Shown: positions 26,981 to 37,152, counted from the stretch's first letter. The stretch is DNA of 64,000 bases from RPRC01 sp034933285 (GCA_034933285.1 JAYFNT010000005.1:62001-126000); one strand, 5' to 3'. Numbers and translations: made by a program. Notes: generated from the sequence alone by a model not told the origin.

Positions 26981-27027
26981 CGCGGCAATGCTCATGAATG
27001 TTTTGTCAGACAATAGAGCGGGGCGTT

Positions 27028-28755
27028 TCAAGGATTCAGCGAATGCACTTCGACCTTGAGCCCCTTGCCGGGTTGAGCGACATAGAAAAAGGTAAGGCTG
27101 ATCGTGTGCGGAGAGGGAGTCGGCAAACGATAATCCCGGGAGAATGCATGGGTGAACGTTCTGACCCTGCTGCCGGGAGGTGTCTGCAAGTTTTTTACGG
27201 CCCGCTCGACGGCTTGGCGATCCACCGGGCGCGAAGATGCAATTCCGCTGGTTTTGAAAAACGACGGCAGCTTTCCCGATACCGGGTAATCTGTCATGCA
27301 GAAGTCGTAGCAGAGGGCATCTCTGGCCGTTTCCCTTTTGGCGGGTGTAATGAATCGGCCAATAAAGCTCCACAAGAGTTCGAAAGCGTTCCTCAGTGAA
27401 AGATTTCTCCCGGTTTTTCCGCTCTGGGAGAAACGGGCCATTTCATTGAAGAATATCGACAGAGTTGAGGTTGTCTCCACGGCGCGGAGGGCGCAGGCGA
27501 ATCTGCCGCTGTTGTGGTAAACATCCAGCAGCCTGGATATTTCTTCGATATGGGCGATGTCGTGGAAGGAAAGAGAAGGTGTTTTCAGGATCTTGTAGGG
27601 AGGGGATGATGAATAAGCGTAACCTTCCTCGTTCGCTATCCCGACCATGGGGGAACCCTTGAGCACCTTGAGCGGTTCCACCTGGATGTGATGGGGGTGA
27701 AGGGGGAAAAGGCGTTGCAGTGATCCGAGGAAACCGGGCAGGTCCTCGCCGGGCAGCCCGGCGACCAGATCAAGGTGCACTGTTACCTTGGTTTCGTCCC
27801 GGAGCCGCCGGACATTATCCAGCAGACGGTCCACGCTGCTCTTGCGGTTGACCCTGTCCAGGGTTTCCTTTCCGGTTGCCTGTATGCCGATTTCGAAGCG
27901 GAACTTGTCTTCGGGGACACGCCCCAGGGTTGCCAGGTTGCGCTCCGTCAGCAGGTCTGCCGCAATCTCGAAGTGGAACCTGCAAGGGGCATCCTGCGAG
28001 AGGATGAAATCCCAGATTTCGTCAGCCCGTTCCGCATCATAATTGAAGGTCCGGTCGACCAGCTTGACCACTTGCACCTTTTGCTCCATGAGATACGAAA
28101 GGTCGCTCCGAATCCTTTCCATTGAAAAGGAACGCACGCCCTTTTCCAGTGAAGAGAGGCAGAATGCGCATGAAAAGGGGCAGCCGCGCGAGGTCTCGTA
28201 GTAGACCAGGGGCTTGGCCGTATCGACAAGACCGAGGGAAAACGGGGATGCCAGGCTATCCAGTTCGGCAACCGCACGCCTGTCCGGCGCGGCTTGGACG
28301 CCTCCGGCCGAGTGCCGGGTGATTCCGGCGGAAACGGATTCGAGTGCTTCTCCAGCCGACATTCCTTTTGCCAGCAAATCGATGAGCTCGAACCAGGTCC
28401 GCTCACCTTCGCCTCGTATCACGCAATCAACGGCCGGGTTTTTCCGCAGCAGCTCTTCGGCATCATGGGAAACTTCCGGGCCTCCCACCACAATAAGGGC
28501 CGAGGGCAGCAGTTTTTTCAGGTCGTCCGCGATCCTCAGGCTCTGCTCCACATTCCAGATATAACAGGAAAAAGCGACCAGATCCGGATTCTCGTCCAGG
28601 AGGCGTTCCAGGACGGATTGCGGCTGTTCGTTGATCGTGAATTCGCGAATCGCCGTAACAATGCCTTTCACGTTCCTGACCGATGCGGCCAGGCAGGGCA
28701 GGGCAAGCGAGGCGTGGATGTACTTGGCGTGAAGGGTGGTAAGGACGATCTTCAT
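27028..28755 (-). CDS. B12-binding-domain radical SAM protein (DUF4080)
   Basis: 575 aa from ATG 28755 (MKIVLTTLHAKYIHASLALP), where family similarity begins; the ribosome site is weak. Residues 1-140 form a cobalamin-binding-like Rossmann domain (VVGGPEVSHDAEELL). The radical SAM core has SRGCPFSCAFCLSS (CxxxCxxC, about residue 190). A C-terminal DUF4080 region completes it. Substrate unknown; related enzymes methylate or rearrange unactivated carbons. Confidence 0.88.
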   Translation of the reverse strand: MKIVLTTLHAKYIHASLALPCLAASVRNVKGIVTAIREFTINEQPQSVLERLLDENPDLVAFSCYIWNVEQSLRIADDLKKLLPSALIVVGGPEVSHDAEELLRKNPAVDCVIRGEGERTWFELIDLLAKGMSAGEALESVSAGITRHSAGGVQAAPDRRAVAELDSLASPFSLGLVDTAKPLVYYETSRGCPFSCAFCLSSLEKGVRSFSMERIRSDLSYLMEQKVQVVKLVDRTFNYDAERADEIWDFILSQDAPCRFHFEIAADLLTERNLATLGRVPEDKFRFEIGIQATGKETLDRVNRKSSVDRLLDNVRRLRDETKVTVHLDLVAGLPGEDLPGFLGSLQRLFPLHPHHIQVEPLKVLKGSPMVGIANEEGYAYSSSPPYKILKTPSLSFHDIAHIEEISRLLDVYHNSGRFACALRAVETTSTLSIFFNEMARFSQSGKTGRNLSLRNAFELLWSFIGRFITPAKRETARDALCYDFCMTDYPVSGKLPSFFKTSGIASSRPVDRQAVERAVKNLQTPPGSRVRTFTHAFSRDYRLPTPSPHTISLTFFYVAQPGKGLKVEVHSLNP

Positions 28756-29022
28756 CGGGCTATTGTAGCCGAGAAAGGAAAAAGGTACAAGGCGCTGGGC
28801 GAAAGCAAGAGACATGGGATCGGATTGGCCGCCGAAGCCGGTGCTGCACCGGCGAAGGAGGCGGGCGCTGGGCAATAGGCAAGGGGCGAAAGGCAGATGA
28901 CAGGAGTCAGAATCCAGGAGACAGGAGAAAAGGCGAAAGGCACTGCAAGAAAACCAAAGGCGGCAAGGCTGGCTATGTCTTGCCCGGAACCGAGTAATCT
29001 GTTACGTTGGACGTGGAGGTGG

Positions 29023-30354
29023 ATGATGAAGAGAAAACGGGCGCCCAAATTACTCTACGCGGATGCGAAGGGAAACATTTACGACCATCCGGAACTTCGC
29101 ATGGCGGGCATGAACGGTCCGGAAGCGGTCCTGCCCGAGGGCCGCGAAATGATCCCGCTGCCGGAGGGGAGCCGTCTCTTTACCATACCGGATACGCCGC
29201 CCATTGCCTGGGACAGCCGGAGCAGCCGGTTCGTCACTGTCGACACTGTCAGGGAAGGAAGGAGAAGCATGCCTGTCCAGGCCGTTTCGGCTTTCATGGC
29301 TCCGGGCTACGTGCGCACCCTGCTCCCTGCCTGCGATTACAGCCGCAAGCAGGTTCATCTGCCTCTCTGGTCCTATACCGCGGTCGGCTGGGACGAGGAA
29401 AAAGACCGGTTCGTGGTGGCTGCCAGTCGGGTCGATACAAACGACAACTGGAATCCGAGCAACTATGACGACCGCAAGATGGATCCCCTGGTTCGCAGCC
29501 GTTTGCGGGAAATGCCGGATAACCGGCTCCTGGAGCAGTTGGCCCGCTGCGCCGTGGACTACCACTGCTTCGCGGCGAAAAACCTCTTTTTCCGGCGCTG
29601 GGAAGCGCCGATTCCCACATCACCAGCCTGCAACTCCCGATGCCTGGGCTGCATCAGCCTCCAGCCCTCCGACTGCTGTCCCTCGAACCACGAGAGGATC
29701 TCTTTCGTGCCGACTCCCGAGGAGATCGCAGAGCTGGCCGTGCCCCATCTTCTCCAGGCCCCCGATCCCATTGTTTCGTATGGGCAGGGGTGCGAGGGCG
29801 ATCCTATCCTGCAGGCCGACGTGGTGGCAGAGGCGACCCGCAGGATAAAAGCGGCAACTTCGCGCGGGACGGTGAACTTCAATTCAAACGGCTCCATGCC
29901 GGACCGGGTAAGGATGCTCTGCGATGCAGGCATGGACTCCATGCGCTTTTCCATGAATTCGGCCCGCGAAGAGTACTACAATCTCTATTACCGGCCGTCC
30001 GGGTATGTGTTCGGCAACGTGTTGGAATCGCTTTCAGCCGCGAAAGAGAAGGGCCTGTACACCATGATAAACTACCTGGTGTCTCCCGGTCTCAGCGACG
30101 ACCCTGCGGAGGTGGAGGCGCTCCTCAAGCTCATCGGCCAAACCGGCGTGGATATGATACAGATGCGGAACCTTTCCATAGACCCCCATTTCTACAATGA
30201 AAGGATGGGGCTGAAGAAAAAAGGGATGGGAATGTACCGGATGCTCCAGGTGCTGAAGAAGGAGTTTCCGCGTATCCAGTTCGGCTATTTCAACCGTACC
30301 CGGGAAAACTTTTACCCGCCCGATCTAGAGACCGGTTGGCCAATAAAAAGTTAG
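29023..30354 (+). CDS. Radical SAM enzyme of unknown substrate
   Basis: 443 aa from ATG 29023 behind GTGGAGGTGG. An unusual N-terminal domain of about 200 residues precedes the iron-sulfur motif CNSRCLGCISLQ (CxxxCxxC). SYGQGCEGDP and NFNSNGSMPDRV follow, as SAM-binding strands. Seven further Cys are clustered near the motif (SDCCPSN). Upstream DNA is low-complexity. The stop is 14 bases before hom, so the two are probably co-transcribed; the product is unknown. Confidence 0.85.
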   Translation: MMKRKRAPKLLYADAKGNIYDHPELRMAGMNGPEAVLPEGREMIPLPEGSRLFTIPDTPPIAWDSRSSRFVTVDTVREGRRSMPVQAVSAFMAPGYVRTLLPACDYSRKQVHLPLWSYTAVGWDEEKDRFVVAASRVDTNDNWNPSNYDDRKMDPLVRSRLREMPDNRLLEQLARCAVDYHCFAAKNLFFRRWEAPIPTSPACNSRCLGCISLQPSDCCPSNHERISFVPTPEEIAELAVPHLLQAPDPIVSYGQGCEGDPILQADVVAEATRRIKAATSRGTVNFNSNGSMPDRVRMLCDAGMDSMRFSMNSAREEYYNLYYRPSGYVFGNVLESLSAAKEKGLYTMINYLVSPGLSDDPAEVEALLKLIGQTGVDMIQMRNLSIDPHFYNERMGLKKKGMGMYRMLQVLKKEFPRIQFGYFNRTRENFYPPDLETGWPIKS

Positions 30355-30368
30355 AAGAGAGTGCGACA

Positions 30369-31676
30369 ATGAAAGAGATTAAAGTCGGCCTTCTTGGTTG
30401 CGGTATCGTGGGAAGCGGCGTCGTCAGGCTGCTTCAGGAGAATTCTTCCATCATCGAAGAAAAGCTTGGCGCAAGGCTTGTGCTGAAAAGCGTTGCCGTG
30501 CGCGATACCGGAAAGGACCGGGGAGTTGTTCTTCCCCCTGGCATGCTCACCGACGATTTCCGGCAGGTTCTTTCCGACCCGGACATTTCAATAATCGTCG
30601 AGCTAATCGGCGGTTGCACCACAGCCAGGGAATACGTTCTCGAGGCCATTGAGAACGGGAAGCATGTGGTCACTGCCAACAAGGCTCTTCTGGCGGTCCA
30701 TGGCCGGGAGCTGTACGAGGCGGCGGCCAAGAACGTGGTGGAAATCCGCTACGAGGCGGCGGTTGCGGGAGGGATTCCGGTGCTGTCGGCCATCAAGGGG
30801 AATATGGCCGCGAACAAATTTTCGTCAGTCCTCGGCATACTCAATGGGACCTGCAACTACATATTGAGCAGAATGACCGGGGAAGGCGCCGATTTTGCGC
30901 CTGTGCTGAAGAACGCACAGGAACTGGGCTATGCCGAAGCCGATCCCACGTTCGACATCGAAGGCATAGACACCGCGCACAAGCTCAGTATCCTGATTTC
31001 ACTCTGTTTCGGCACTTGGGTCGGTTTCAAGGACATCCATGTCGAAGGCATCAGTTCCATTACTGCCCTGGACATCGATTTCGCGGGAAGATTGGGATAC
31101 ACCATAAAGCTCCTTGCGATTGGCAAACGTGACGGGGACTGCATAGAAGCAAGGGTTCATCCTGCCATGGTGCCGGTTAATGATCCGCTTGCGGGGATTT
31201 CCGGCGTTTACAATGCTGTTCGCCTGACTGGCAATTACATCGGCACGGTAATGTTCTACGGCAGGGGGGCGGGTATGGAACCTACTGCAAGCGCAGTAGT
31301 CGGTGACCTTATGGCGATTGCCCGAAACATGATGGTGGGTGTGGGACGGAGAACGGCGCCTTTGGGATTCCTTGACGAGAATATCGGAATCGTGCCGATC
31401 AAACCGATGGGGGAAACCCTCTGCAAGTTCTATCTGAGCTTCAGCGTAATTGACCGGCCCGGTATCCTGGCGAAGATTGCCGGCGCTTTGGGCGAAAACG
31501 GCATAAGCATCAGATCAGCAATACAGACTGGTAAAAGCGGCAGCGAGTCCGTACCCCTGGTCATCGTGACCCACGAAGCGCGGGAGATGGACGTGGAACG
31601 GGCTTTGGAAAAAATCGCAACACTGGGAATAATCGCGGAAAAGCCAAAGCTTATTCGCATAGAGGATGATCTGTGA
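30369..31676 (+). CDS. hom: Homoserine dehydrogenase
   Basis: 435 aa: N-terminal NAD(P)-binding domain (VGLLGCGIVGSGVVRLL), catalytic region with YEAAVAGGIPVL and GILNGTCNYIL, Lys-containing GYAEADPTFDIEGIDTAHK, and a C-terminal ACT domain (SVIDRPGILAKIAGALGENG) for threonine feedback. It reduces aspartate semialdehyde to homoserine for threonine and methionine synthesis. Start ATG 30369 follows AGAAGAGAG. Confidence 0.97.
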   Translation: MKEIKVGLLGCGIVGSGVVRLLQENSSIIEEKLGARLVLKSVAVRDTGKDRGVVLPPGMLTDDFRQVLSDPDISIIVELIGGCTTAREYVLEAIENGKHVVTANKALLAVHGRELYEAAAKNVVEIRYEAAVAGGIPVLSAIKGNMAANKFSSVLGILNGTCNYILSRMTGEGADFAPVLKNAQELGYAEADPTFDIEGIDTAHKLSILISLCFGTWVGFKDIHVEGISSITALDIDFAGRLGYTIKLLAIGKRDGDCIEARVHPAMVPVNDPLAGISGVYNAVRLTGNYIGTVMFYGRGAGMEPTASAVVGDLMAIARNMMVGVGRRTAPLGFLDENIGIVPIKPMGETLCKFYLSFSVIDRPGILAKIAGALGENGISIRSAIQTGKSGSESVPLVIVTHEAREMDVERALEKIATLGIIAEKPKLIRIEDDL

Positions 31677-31783
31677 TTCTGAATGCCTGAAGTTTGCCGC
31701 ATCGCAGATAATGAAGTTGGCGCTCGCCCTTCACATCTTACCAGCCTGCCTGGGCCGGTTTTTCCTTTTCTGTTTGCTGTCTG

Positions 31784-31833
31784 CCCGAATCCGTAACGCC
31801 TTCACGCCTTGTCCAGACGTCACGGATTCAGGG
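31784..31833 (+). repeat. Dispersed repeat, minimal 50-bp copy
   Basis: Only the two ends of the element are present (CCCGAATCCGTAACGCC and CAGACGTCACGGATTCAGGG); the 120-base interior found in the other copies is missing. The rest of 31677-31984 holds no gene. Confidence 0.8.
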
Positions 31834-31984
31834 TCTAATAAATAAAACAGTTTCAAAACCCGGTAGATGTGAAGGAAATAATGTCTGAAGCCTTGATATC
31901 GGTTTTGTATAATGGCCGGCTGGTAGTAAACTTACTGTAAATATTCCAGTAACGCGCAAACCGGGAAGTATGGTGAGTTCATTC

Positions 31985-33754
31985 ATGAGAATCAATGACA
32001 TAATCTGCGAGCTGTCGAGTCTTGAGGATGGCTTGGCGGCCATGCCCGCTGACGGGGAAGGTTACGTGATCATGCGGGAAGCTTCCGATCTGATTTGCCA
32101 GGCCCGGCAGAGGCTGGAGGATCACATCGGGTTGTCACCGGCCTCCACGCAACAATGCGTTGCAGCCGGTACGAAGCATGACGGCCATACAGGGGCGAAA
32201 GAGCGCATCATTAGCGGAGAAAATAACAGGGAAACACTGCTTACCCTTTTGGAGAACTCCATTGATGCGGTATATAGTCGAGATCTGATAACGGACAGTT
32301 ACGATTATATGAGCCCGGTCTTTGAGAGGATCACGGGATTTTCGGTCGAGGAAATGGTTGTGATGAAGATGCAGGAGGTCATGGAACGGATACATCCCGA
32401 CGATCGTGCCGCGGTGAGAAAGGCGATTAAATTCGTCAACAGCGGCGGAAAGGGTATGGTGGAATACCGTTTCATGGGCAAGGATGGTCATTACCGCTGG
32501 CTTGCCGATGCGATCTATGTTCAGGCCGACCAGCAGGGACGCCCCATTTGCCGGCTTGGGATCGTGCGCGATGTCACCGAACAGAAGAGGAGGGAGCAGT
32601 CCCTGCGCGAAAGCGAGGACCGGTATCGCTCCCTGGTCGATATGTCGCCGGATGCGCTTTTCATAAACGTCAACGGCCGGATCGTGTTCGTGAATCCTGC
32701 GTTGTTGAGCATGTTCGGAGCGGAGAGTGCTGATCAGATCATAGGCAAGACGCCTTATGATTTGCTTCACCCGGATTGCCATCCGGTCGTCAGGGAGCGG
32801 ATCAAGCGTTTGCTGGCCGGAGAGAACGCTCCTCTCATCGAGGAGAAAATATTGCGCATGGATGGCCGCGTGGTGGATGTGGAGGTCGCGGCATCTCATT
32901 TTAATACTAATGAGGGCACTGCGCTCCAGGTTATAATGCGCGACATTACCGATCGAAAGAGAGCGGAGGAAAAGCTGGTTGAAAGACAGCGTCAGCTTGA
33001 AGAGCTGAACAGGACCCTGGAGCAGAGGGTTGAAGAAGAGACGAGAAAAAGCAGGGAAAAGGATTATCTCCTCATTCAGCAGAGCCGCCAGGCGGAAATG
33101 GGCGAGATGATCAATATCATTGCCCACCAGTGGCGGCAGCCACTGAATGTCATCGGGTTGTTTGCCCAAATGCTTACTGAAACCAGCAAACACGGGGAGT
33201 TGGATGAAGCATACCTTGACGGCACGGTAAAGCAGATCCTGGACATCCTGGCGCACATGTCGCAAACAATCGACGATTTCAGGAACTTCCTGAAACCGGA
33301 CAGGGAGAGGAAGCGGTTCAATGTGAAGGAAATCATATCCAGGACCTATGATCTCATCTCGGCCAGCTTCAAAGCTCAGGACATTCATGTCGAAATTGTA
33401 GGAGATGATGATCTTGCTCTGACTGGCTATGCCAATGAATATGCCCAGGTTGTGATGAATATACTGAACAATGCAAAAGATGCGTTGCAGGACAGGAATA
33501 TCGAGCAGCCCAGTATCAGCATCATGGTCTGGAGGGAAGGGACGCGGGCTGTGGTAACGATCACCGATAATGCTGGCGGCATAGACGAAGATTTGCATGA
33601 GCGGATTTTTGAGCCCTATTTTACCACCAAGCAGGAAAGAACTGGCAGCGGAATAGGGCTGTACATGTCAAAGACCATTATCGAGAACAGCATGCATGGT
33701 TGCCTCACGGTGCGGAATGCCGGAACAGGAGCGGAGTTCCGGATTGAGGTCTGA
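31985..33754 (+). CDS. PAS-PAS sensor histidine kinase
   Basis: 589 aa, soluble. A short N-terminal helical region precedes PAS 1 (about 80-205, ending VRDVTEQKRRE) and PAS 2 (about 210-330, ending MRDITDRKRAEEK). Then come a coiled coil, HisKA with the phosphoacceptor in AHQWRQPLNVIG (about 385), and HATPase (NILNNAKDAL, DNAGGID, GSGIGLYMSK). ATG 31970 is an alternative start. It abuts a single-domain receiver, its likely partner. Confidence 0.92.
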   Translation: MRINDIICELSSLEDGLAAMPADGEGYVIMREASDLICQARQRLEDHIGLSPASTQQCVAAGTKHDGHTGAKERIISGENNRETLLTLLENSIDAVYSRDLITDSYDYMSPVFERITGFSVEEMVVMKMQEVMERIHPDDRAAVRKAIKFVNSGGKGMVEYRFMGKDGHYRWLADAIYVQADQQGRPICRLGIVRDVTEQKRREQSLRESEDRYRSLVDMSPDALFINVNGRIVFVNPALLSMFGAESADQIIGKTPYDLLHPDCHPVVRERIKRLLAGENAPLIEEKILRMDGRVVDVEVAASHFNTNEGTALQVIMRDITDRKRAEEKLVERQRQLEELNRTLEQRVEEETRKSREKDYLLIQQSRQAEMGEMINIIAHQWRQPLNVIGLFAQMLTETSKHGELDEAYLDGTVKQILDILAHMSQTIDDFRNFLKPDRERKRFNVKEIISRTYDLISASFKAQDIHVEIVGDDDLALTGYANEYAQVVMNILNNAKDALQDRNIEQPSISIMVWREGTRAVVTITDNAGGIDEDLHERIFEPYFTTKQERTGSGIGLYMSKTIIENSMHGCLTVRNAGTGAEFRIEV

Positions 33755-33755
33755 T

Positions 33756-34151
33756 ATGAGTATGCCGACGGTTGGGTTGTCCGTTCTGTATGCGGATGAC
33801 GAAGAGCAGGTAAGGGAGATGATGGCGAAGATGCTGCGCTGGAAGGGCCTGGTAGTTCATACCGCGGCTGACGGCGGAGAAGCGTGGAATCTGTTCCGGA
33901 TCCATAAACCGGACATAATAGTGACCGATATAAGGATGCCGGTAATGGATGGAATCGAAATGTCGCGCAAGGTCAGGGAATTCTGCCCCAGCACCACGAT
34001 AATTGTTGCGTCTGCTTTTCTGCATGAACAACATATGGCCGATTTCGACAGCATAGGCATACATTCGTACATCCAGAAGCCGATAGAGCTTGAGAAGCTG
34101 CTGTCGTCCATCGAAACCGGCTGGGAAAAGATGGTAAACGCCAAGCATTGA
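33756..34151 (+). CDS. CheY-like single-domain response regulator
   Basis: 131 aa. Receiver with acidic pair LYADDEEQV, phosphoacceptor Asp in IIVTDIRMPVMDG, switch Ser/Ala (VASAF) and Lys in YIQKPIE. No output domain. It begins one base after the kinase stop, so the pair is translationally linked. Confidence 0.93.
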   Translation: MSMPTVGLSVLYADDEEQVREMMAKMLRWKGLVVHTAADGGEAWNLFRIHKPDIIVTDIRMPVMDGIEMSRKVREFCPSTTIIVASAFLHEQHMADFDSIGIHSYIQKPIELEKLLSSIETGWEKMVNAKH

Positions 34152-34220
34152 TTCGTATTCCGATAATTGGTTCAGAAGAGAATCATGAGTCGACAGATTA
34201 TCACGAGCGATGAGTACGTT

Positions 34221-34254
34221 CCGCTCCGGCCCCGGAAAGACTTTCCTGATGGAA
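34221..34254. repeat. Dispersed repeat module
   Basis: Nearly identical to 7809-7842, lying between the receiver gene and the next kinase gene. Confidence 0.6.
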
Positions 34255-34297
34255 TCTAACCACTATTGTCCAAAGCGATAAAATCGCCGAAAATTTC

Positions 34298-36787
34298 ATG
34301 GAAGACGCAAAGAAGACAAAGAAACAACTGATTGATGAGCTTAAAGCCTTAAGATTTCTTAACGGCGAACTGGAGGCCAGGAAGCCGAATTCCGCAAAAT
34401 CAAGGAGCTCTGCTGGGAAACTCAAGGGCCTTATGCGCAAGATCTTCGAATCGAGCCCGGATCTGCTTACCGTTCTCGATAAAGACCTGCGCATCCTCCG
34501 CTGCAATTGGAGTGGAGGATATGATTACGTCCCCGAAGAAATCAGGGGCAGTAACCCTTATTGCTACGAAGCGTTTTATCCCGGGCAGGGCAGGCAGTGT
34601 GAACCTTGCCACGCTCTTGAGGCTTTTGCTTCGGGAAAACCGGTGAAAGTCCAGAAATTCAATCCCAATATCGGTTATATCGAAGCCCATGCGTTCCCTG
34701 TGTTTGACGATTCGGGCACTATTGAGCTGGTTCTTGAGCACGTCGTCAATATCACCGAACGCAAACTTGTTGAAGAAGAGCTGCACAAGAGCAATCAAAG
34801 GCTCGACCTGCTGGTGGAGACAGCCAGGATCCTGCTTGAGAGTGATTCTCCAGAGGAGGTTGTCGCTCTTCTGTGCAGCAAGGTCATGGCCTTCCTCAAG
34901 TGTGACACCTTCTTCAATTACATGGTGGATCACGATTTGCAGCGTCTGCATCTGAATGCCTGCGCCGGAATTCCGGAAGAAGACATCCGGAAAATGGAGT
35001 GGCTGGATTACGGCGTGGGGCTTTGCGGTTGTTCGGCCCGCGACGGCAGTCGTCTGGTGGTGGAGAATCTTCAGGATGTCGATGACCAGTACACTGCCCT
35101 GGTTCGTCCTTTCGGCATACGTGCATATGCATGCCACCCGCTGATTTCGCAAGGGCGGGTACTGGGGACCCTTTCCTTCTGCACGCGCTCCAAATCCAGT
35201 TTCACTGACGATGATCTGTCCGTCATGAAATCGGTTGCCGACCAGGTCGCCATTGCCTTGGACCGCAAGTTGTCCTCCGAGCTTATTTCACGCTCTGAGA
35301 AGAAGTTCCGTGAAATCTTCGAGAATGCCCATGACGCGATCTATCTCATGAGGGAAGACTCGACGATTTTCGATTGCAACCCGGCGACTGCTGTAGTTTT
35401 CAGGTGCGAAAAGTCGGAACTCGTCGGTAAGAAGCCCACTGACTGGTCGCCGCCCGTGCAGCCTGATGGAACTGATTCGCGACGGAAAGCGGCTGAGCTC
35501 CTGGATTCGCTGTCCCAGGGGAATGCGCTCTGCTTTGAGTGGTTGCACCTGCGCCCGGATGGTACCCAGTTTGAAGCCTCTGTGGTCGTCAGCGGGTTTG
35601 AGCTGAACGATACCATGATATTCGTAGGGATATTACGCGATATTTCAGATAGAAAGAGGGCGGAGGAAGCGTTGCGGGCAAGCGAGACCAGGTTCCGCTC
35701 GCTGGTTGAAACGACGAGCGACTGGATTTGGGAAGTTGACGAGAATGAGAGATACACATATGCAAGTCCGAATGTTTTTGAATACCTTGGCTACAGACCG
35801 GAGGAAATGATCGGCAAAACGCTGCATGATTTCCTGATCCCTGGAGCGAAAGGGAATTTCCTTTCCTGGTTCAGGACGTGCAAGGAAATGAAGAAACCGT
35901 TTTTCTCCCTTGAGAAAAAATGTCTGCACAAAGACGGCGCTACCGTCATCATTGATACAAGCGGAGTCCCGATTTTCAAGCTGGATGGAGATTTCTCCGG
36001 ATTCCGGGGGATTGACCGCAACATCACCGAGAGGAAAAAGCTGGAGCAAAGGTTGTCGCAAGCCCAGAAGATGGAAGTCGTCGGTCAGCTTGCAAGCGGA
36101 ATTGCCCACGATTATAACAATATCATCATGGCTATAAAAGGATACGTGAATATCCTGCTTTCCAAGGAAAACGTTGATCAAGAGAGCGGCAAATACCTGA
36201 ATAGAGTGGATGCATTGGCTGAACGGGCAAAAAAACTCACCCATGACCTGATGTCGTTCAGCAGAAAAAAAGTTTCGAGTCCCAAGCCCAATGATTTGAA
36301 CCATATTGTCAGGAACATGAAGAACATCCTCAAATGGCTGATCGGTGACAGAATCGGCTTCAGGATGTCACTTCATCAGGGGGCATTGCTGATCATGTCG
36401 GTTTCAGGCCAGATCGAGCAGATACTTATCAATATCGTGACCAATGCGAGGGATGCAACTCCGAAAGGCGGCATGATCAAGGTGAGCACCTCTTTTGTCG
36501 ATGGTTACAGTTTCCCTTTCAAATCTGAAGGATATGCCGAGGAACATGGTTATGCGCTGCTGTCCATATCAGATACCGGAATCGGCATGGACGAGGTTAC
36601 CAGGCTGAGAATCTTCGAACCGTTTTTCACGTTGAAGGAGATCGGGAAAGGAACAGGTCTGGGCCTGGCCGTGGTATATGGGGTGGTTGAGAATCACGGC
36701 GGATTTATCAATGTGGACAGCAAACCGGATGCCGGGACAACGTTCAATATTTACATACCGCTTATAGACGTGCGGATTGAATCATAG
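34298..36787 (+). CDS. PAS-GAF-PAS-PAS sensor histidine kinase
   Basis: 829 aa, soluble. Order: short coiled coil, PAS (about 45-155) containing GRQCEPCHALEAF, GAF (about 170-325), PAS (about 335-455, ILRDISDRKRAEE), PAS (about 460-580, IDRNITERKKLEQ), HisKA (VVGQLASGIAHDYNNIIMA, about 605) and HATPase (NIVTNARDAT, DTGIGMD, GTGLGLAVVYG). The first PAS Cys pair reads as CxxCH, but the protein has no signal peptide, so covalent haem is unlikely; a metal or redox role is possible. No partner receiver directly follows. Confidence 0.9.
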   Translation: MEDAKKTKKQLIDELKALRFLNGELEARKPNSAKSRSSAGKLKGLMRKIFESSPDLLTVLDKDLRILRCNWSGGYDYVPEEIRGSNPYCYEAFYPGQGRQCEPCHALEAFASGKPVKVQKFNPNIGYIEAHAFPVFDDSGTIELVLEHVVNITERKLVEEELHKSNQRLDLLVETARILLESDSPEEVVALLCSKVMAFLKCDTFFNYMVDHDLQRLHLNACAGIPEEDIRKMEWLDYGVGLCGCSARDGSRLVVENLQDVDDQYTALVRPFGIRAYACHPLISQGRVLGTLSFCTRSKSSFTDDDLSVMKSVADQVAIALDRKLSSELISRSEKKFREIFENAHDAIYLMREDSTIFDCNPATAVVFRCEKSELVGKKPTDWSPPVQPDGTDSRRKAAELLDSLSQGNALCFEWLHLRPDGTQFEASVVVSGFELNDTMIFVGILRDISDRKRAEEALRASETRFRSLVETTSDWIWEVDENERYTYASPNVFEYLGYRPEEMIGKTLHDFLIPGAKGNFLSWFRTCKEMKKPFFSLEKKCLHKDGATVIIDTSGVPIFKLDGDFSGFRGIDRNITERKKLEQRLSQAQKMEVVGQLASGIAHDYNNIIMAIKGYVNILLSKENVDQESGKYLNRVDALAERAKKLTHDLMSFSRKKVSSPKPNDLNHIVRNMKNILKWLIGDRIGFRMSLHQGALLIMSVSGQIEQILINIVTNARDATPKGGMIKVSTSFVDGYSFPFKSEGYAEEHGYALLSISDTGIGMDEVTRLRIFEPFFTLKEIGKGTGLGLAVVYGVVENHGGFINVDSKPDAGTTFNIYIPLIDVRIES

Positions 36788-36809
36788 TAAAGAAGGAATT
36801 TTATGAATA

Positions 36810-36983
36810 CCTGAATCCGTGACGCATTCACGCCTTCGACTGCGCAGAACGCCTCTGTTTCTGCATTCCGGCGAGATGAGGCAGCCCCACGGAGTTCACC
36901 TGTCGCGCCGGGCATGATGCAATGTCAGCGACGTTGAACCCCGGCATTTGCTTGCTCGGCTCTCAGACGTCACGGATTCAGGG
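36810..36983 (+). repeat. Dispersed 174-bp repeat, copy 3
   Basis: Same terminal sequences as copy 1 (CCTGAATCCGTGACG and CGTCACGGATTCAGGG) and the same interior order, including GCGACGTTGAACCCCGGCAT. Located directly after a kinase gene. Confidence 0.85.
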
Positions 36984-37010
36984 AATATATATCCCTGTAT
37001 GTAGTGCATA

Positions 37011-37049
37011 AAAAAAAGTCTGCAATCTGTCATATTGCAAACTTTTTTC
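37011..37049. terminator. Bidirectional terminator between kinase and tRNA
   Basis: An AAGT-TGCAA / TTGCA-ACTT stem flanked by an A-run on the left and a T-run on the right, so it works in both directions: for the kinase gene rightward and the tRNA leftward. Confidence 0.75.
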
Positions 37050-37075
37050 ATATTACAATCCGGGGTTGTTGATAT

Positions 37076-37152
37076 TGGCGGGCGGCATGGGATTCGAACC
37101 CACGACCCCAGGCTTCGGAGGCCTGTACTCTATCCAACTGAGCTAACCGCCC
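37076..37152 (-). tRNA. tRNA-Arg (anticodon CCG)
   Basis: 77 bases with encoded CCA. Acceptor stem GGGCGGT/GCCGCCC, D arm GCTCAGTTGGATAGAGT, anticodon stem CAGGC with loop CTCCGAA (anticodon CCG at 37116-37118), and T arm GTGGGTTCGAATCCCAT. CCG reads the arginine codon CGG. A terminator follows downstream. No integrase or att duplication is seen beside it. Confidence 0.96.

Noticed and set aside
32135..33598. 487-codon minus-strand frame
   Set aside because: Antisense to a PAS histidine kinase with all catalytic boxes intact.
37076..37152. tRNA-Arg as integration site of an island
   Set aside because: No integrase, no duplicated tRNA 3' end and ordinary genes on both sides.
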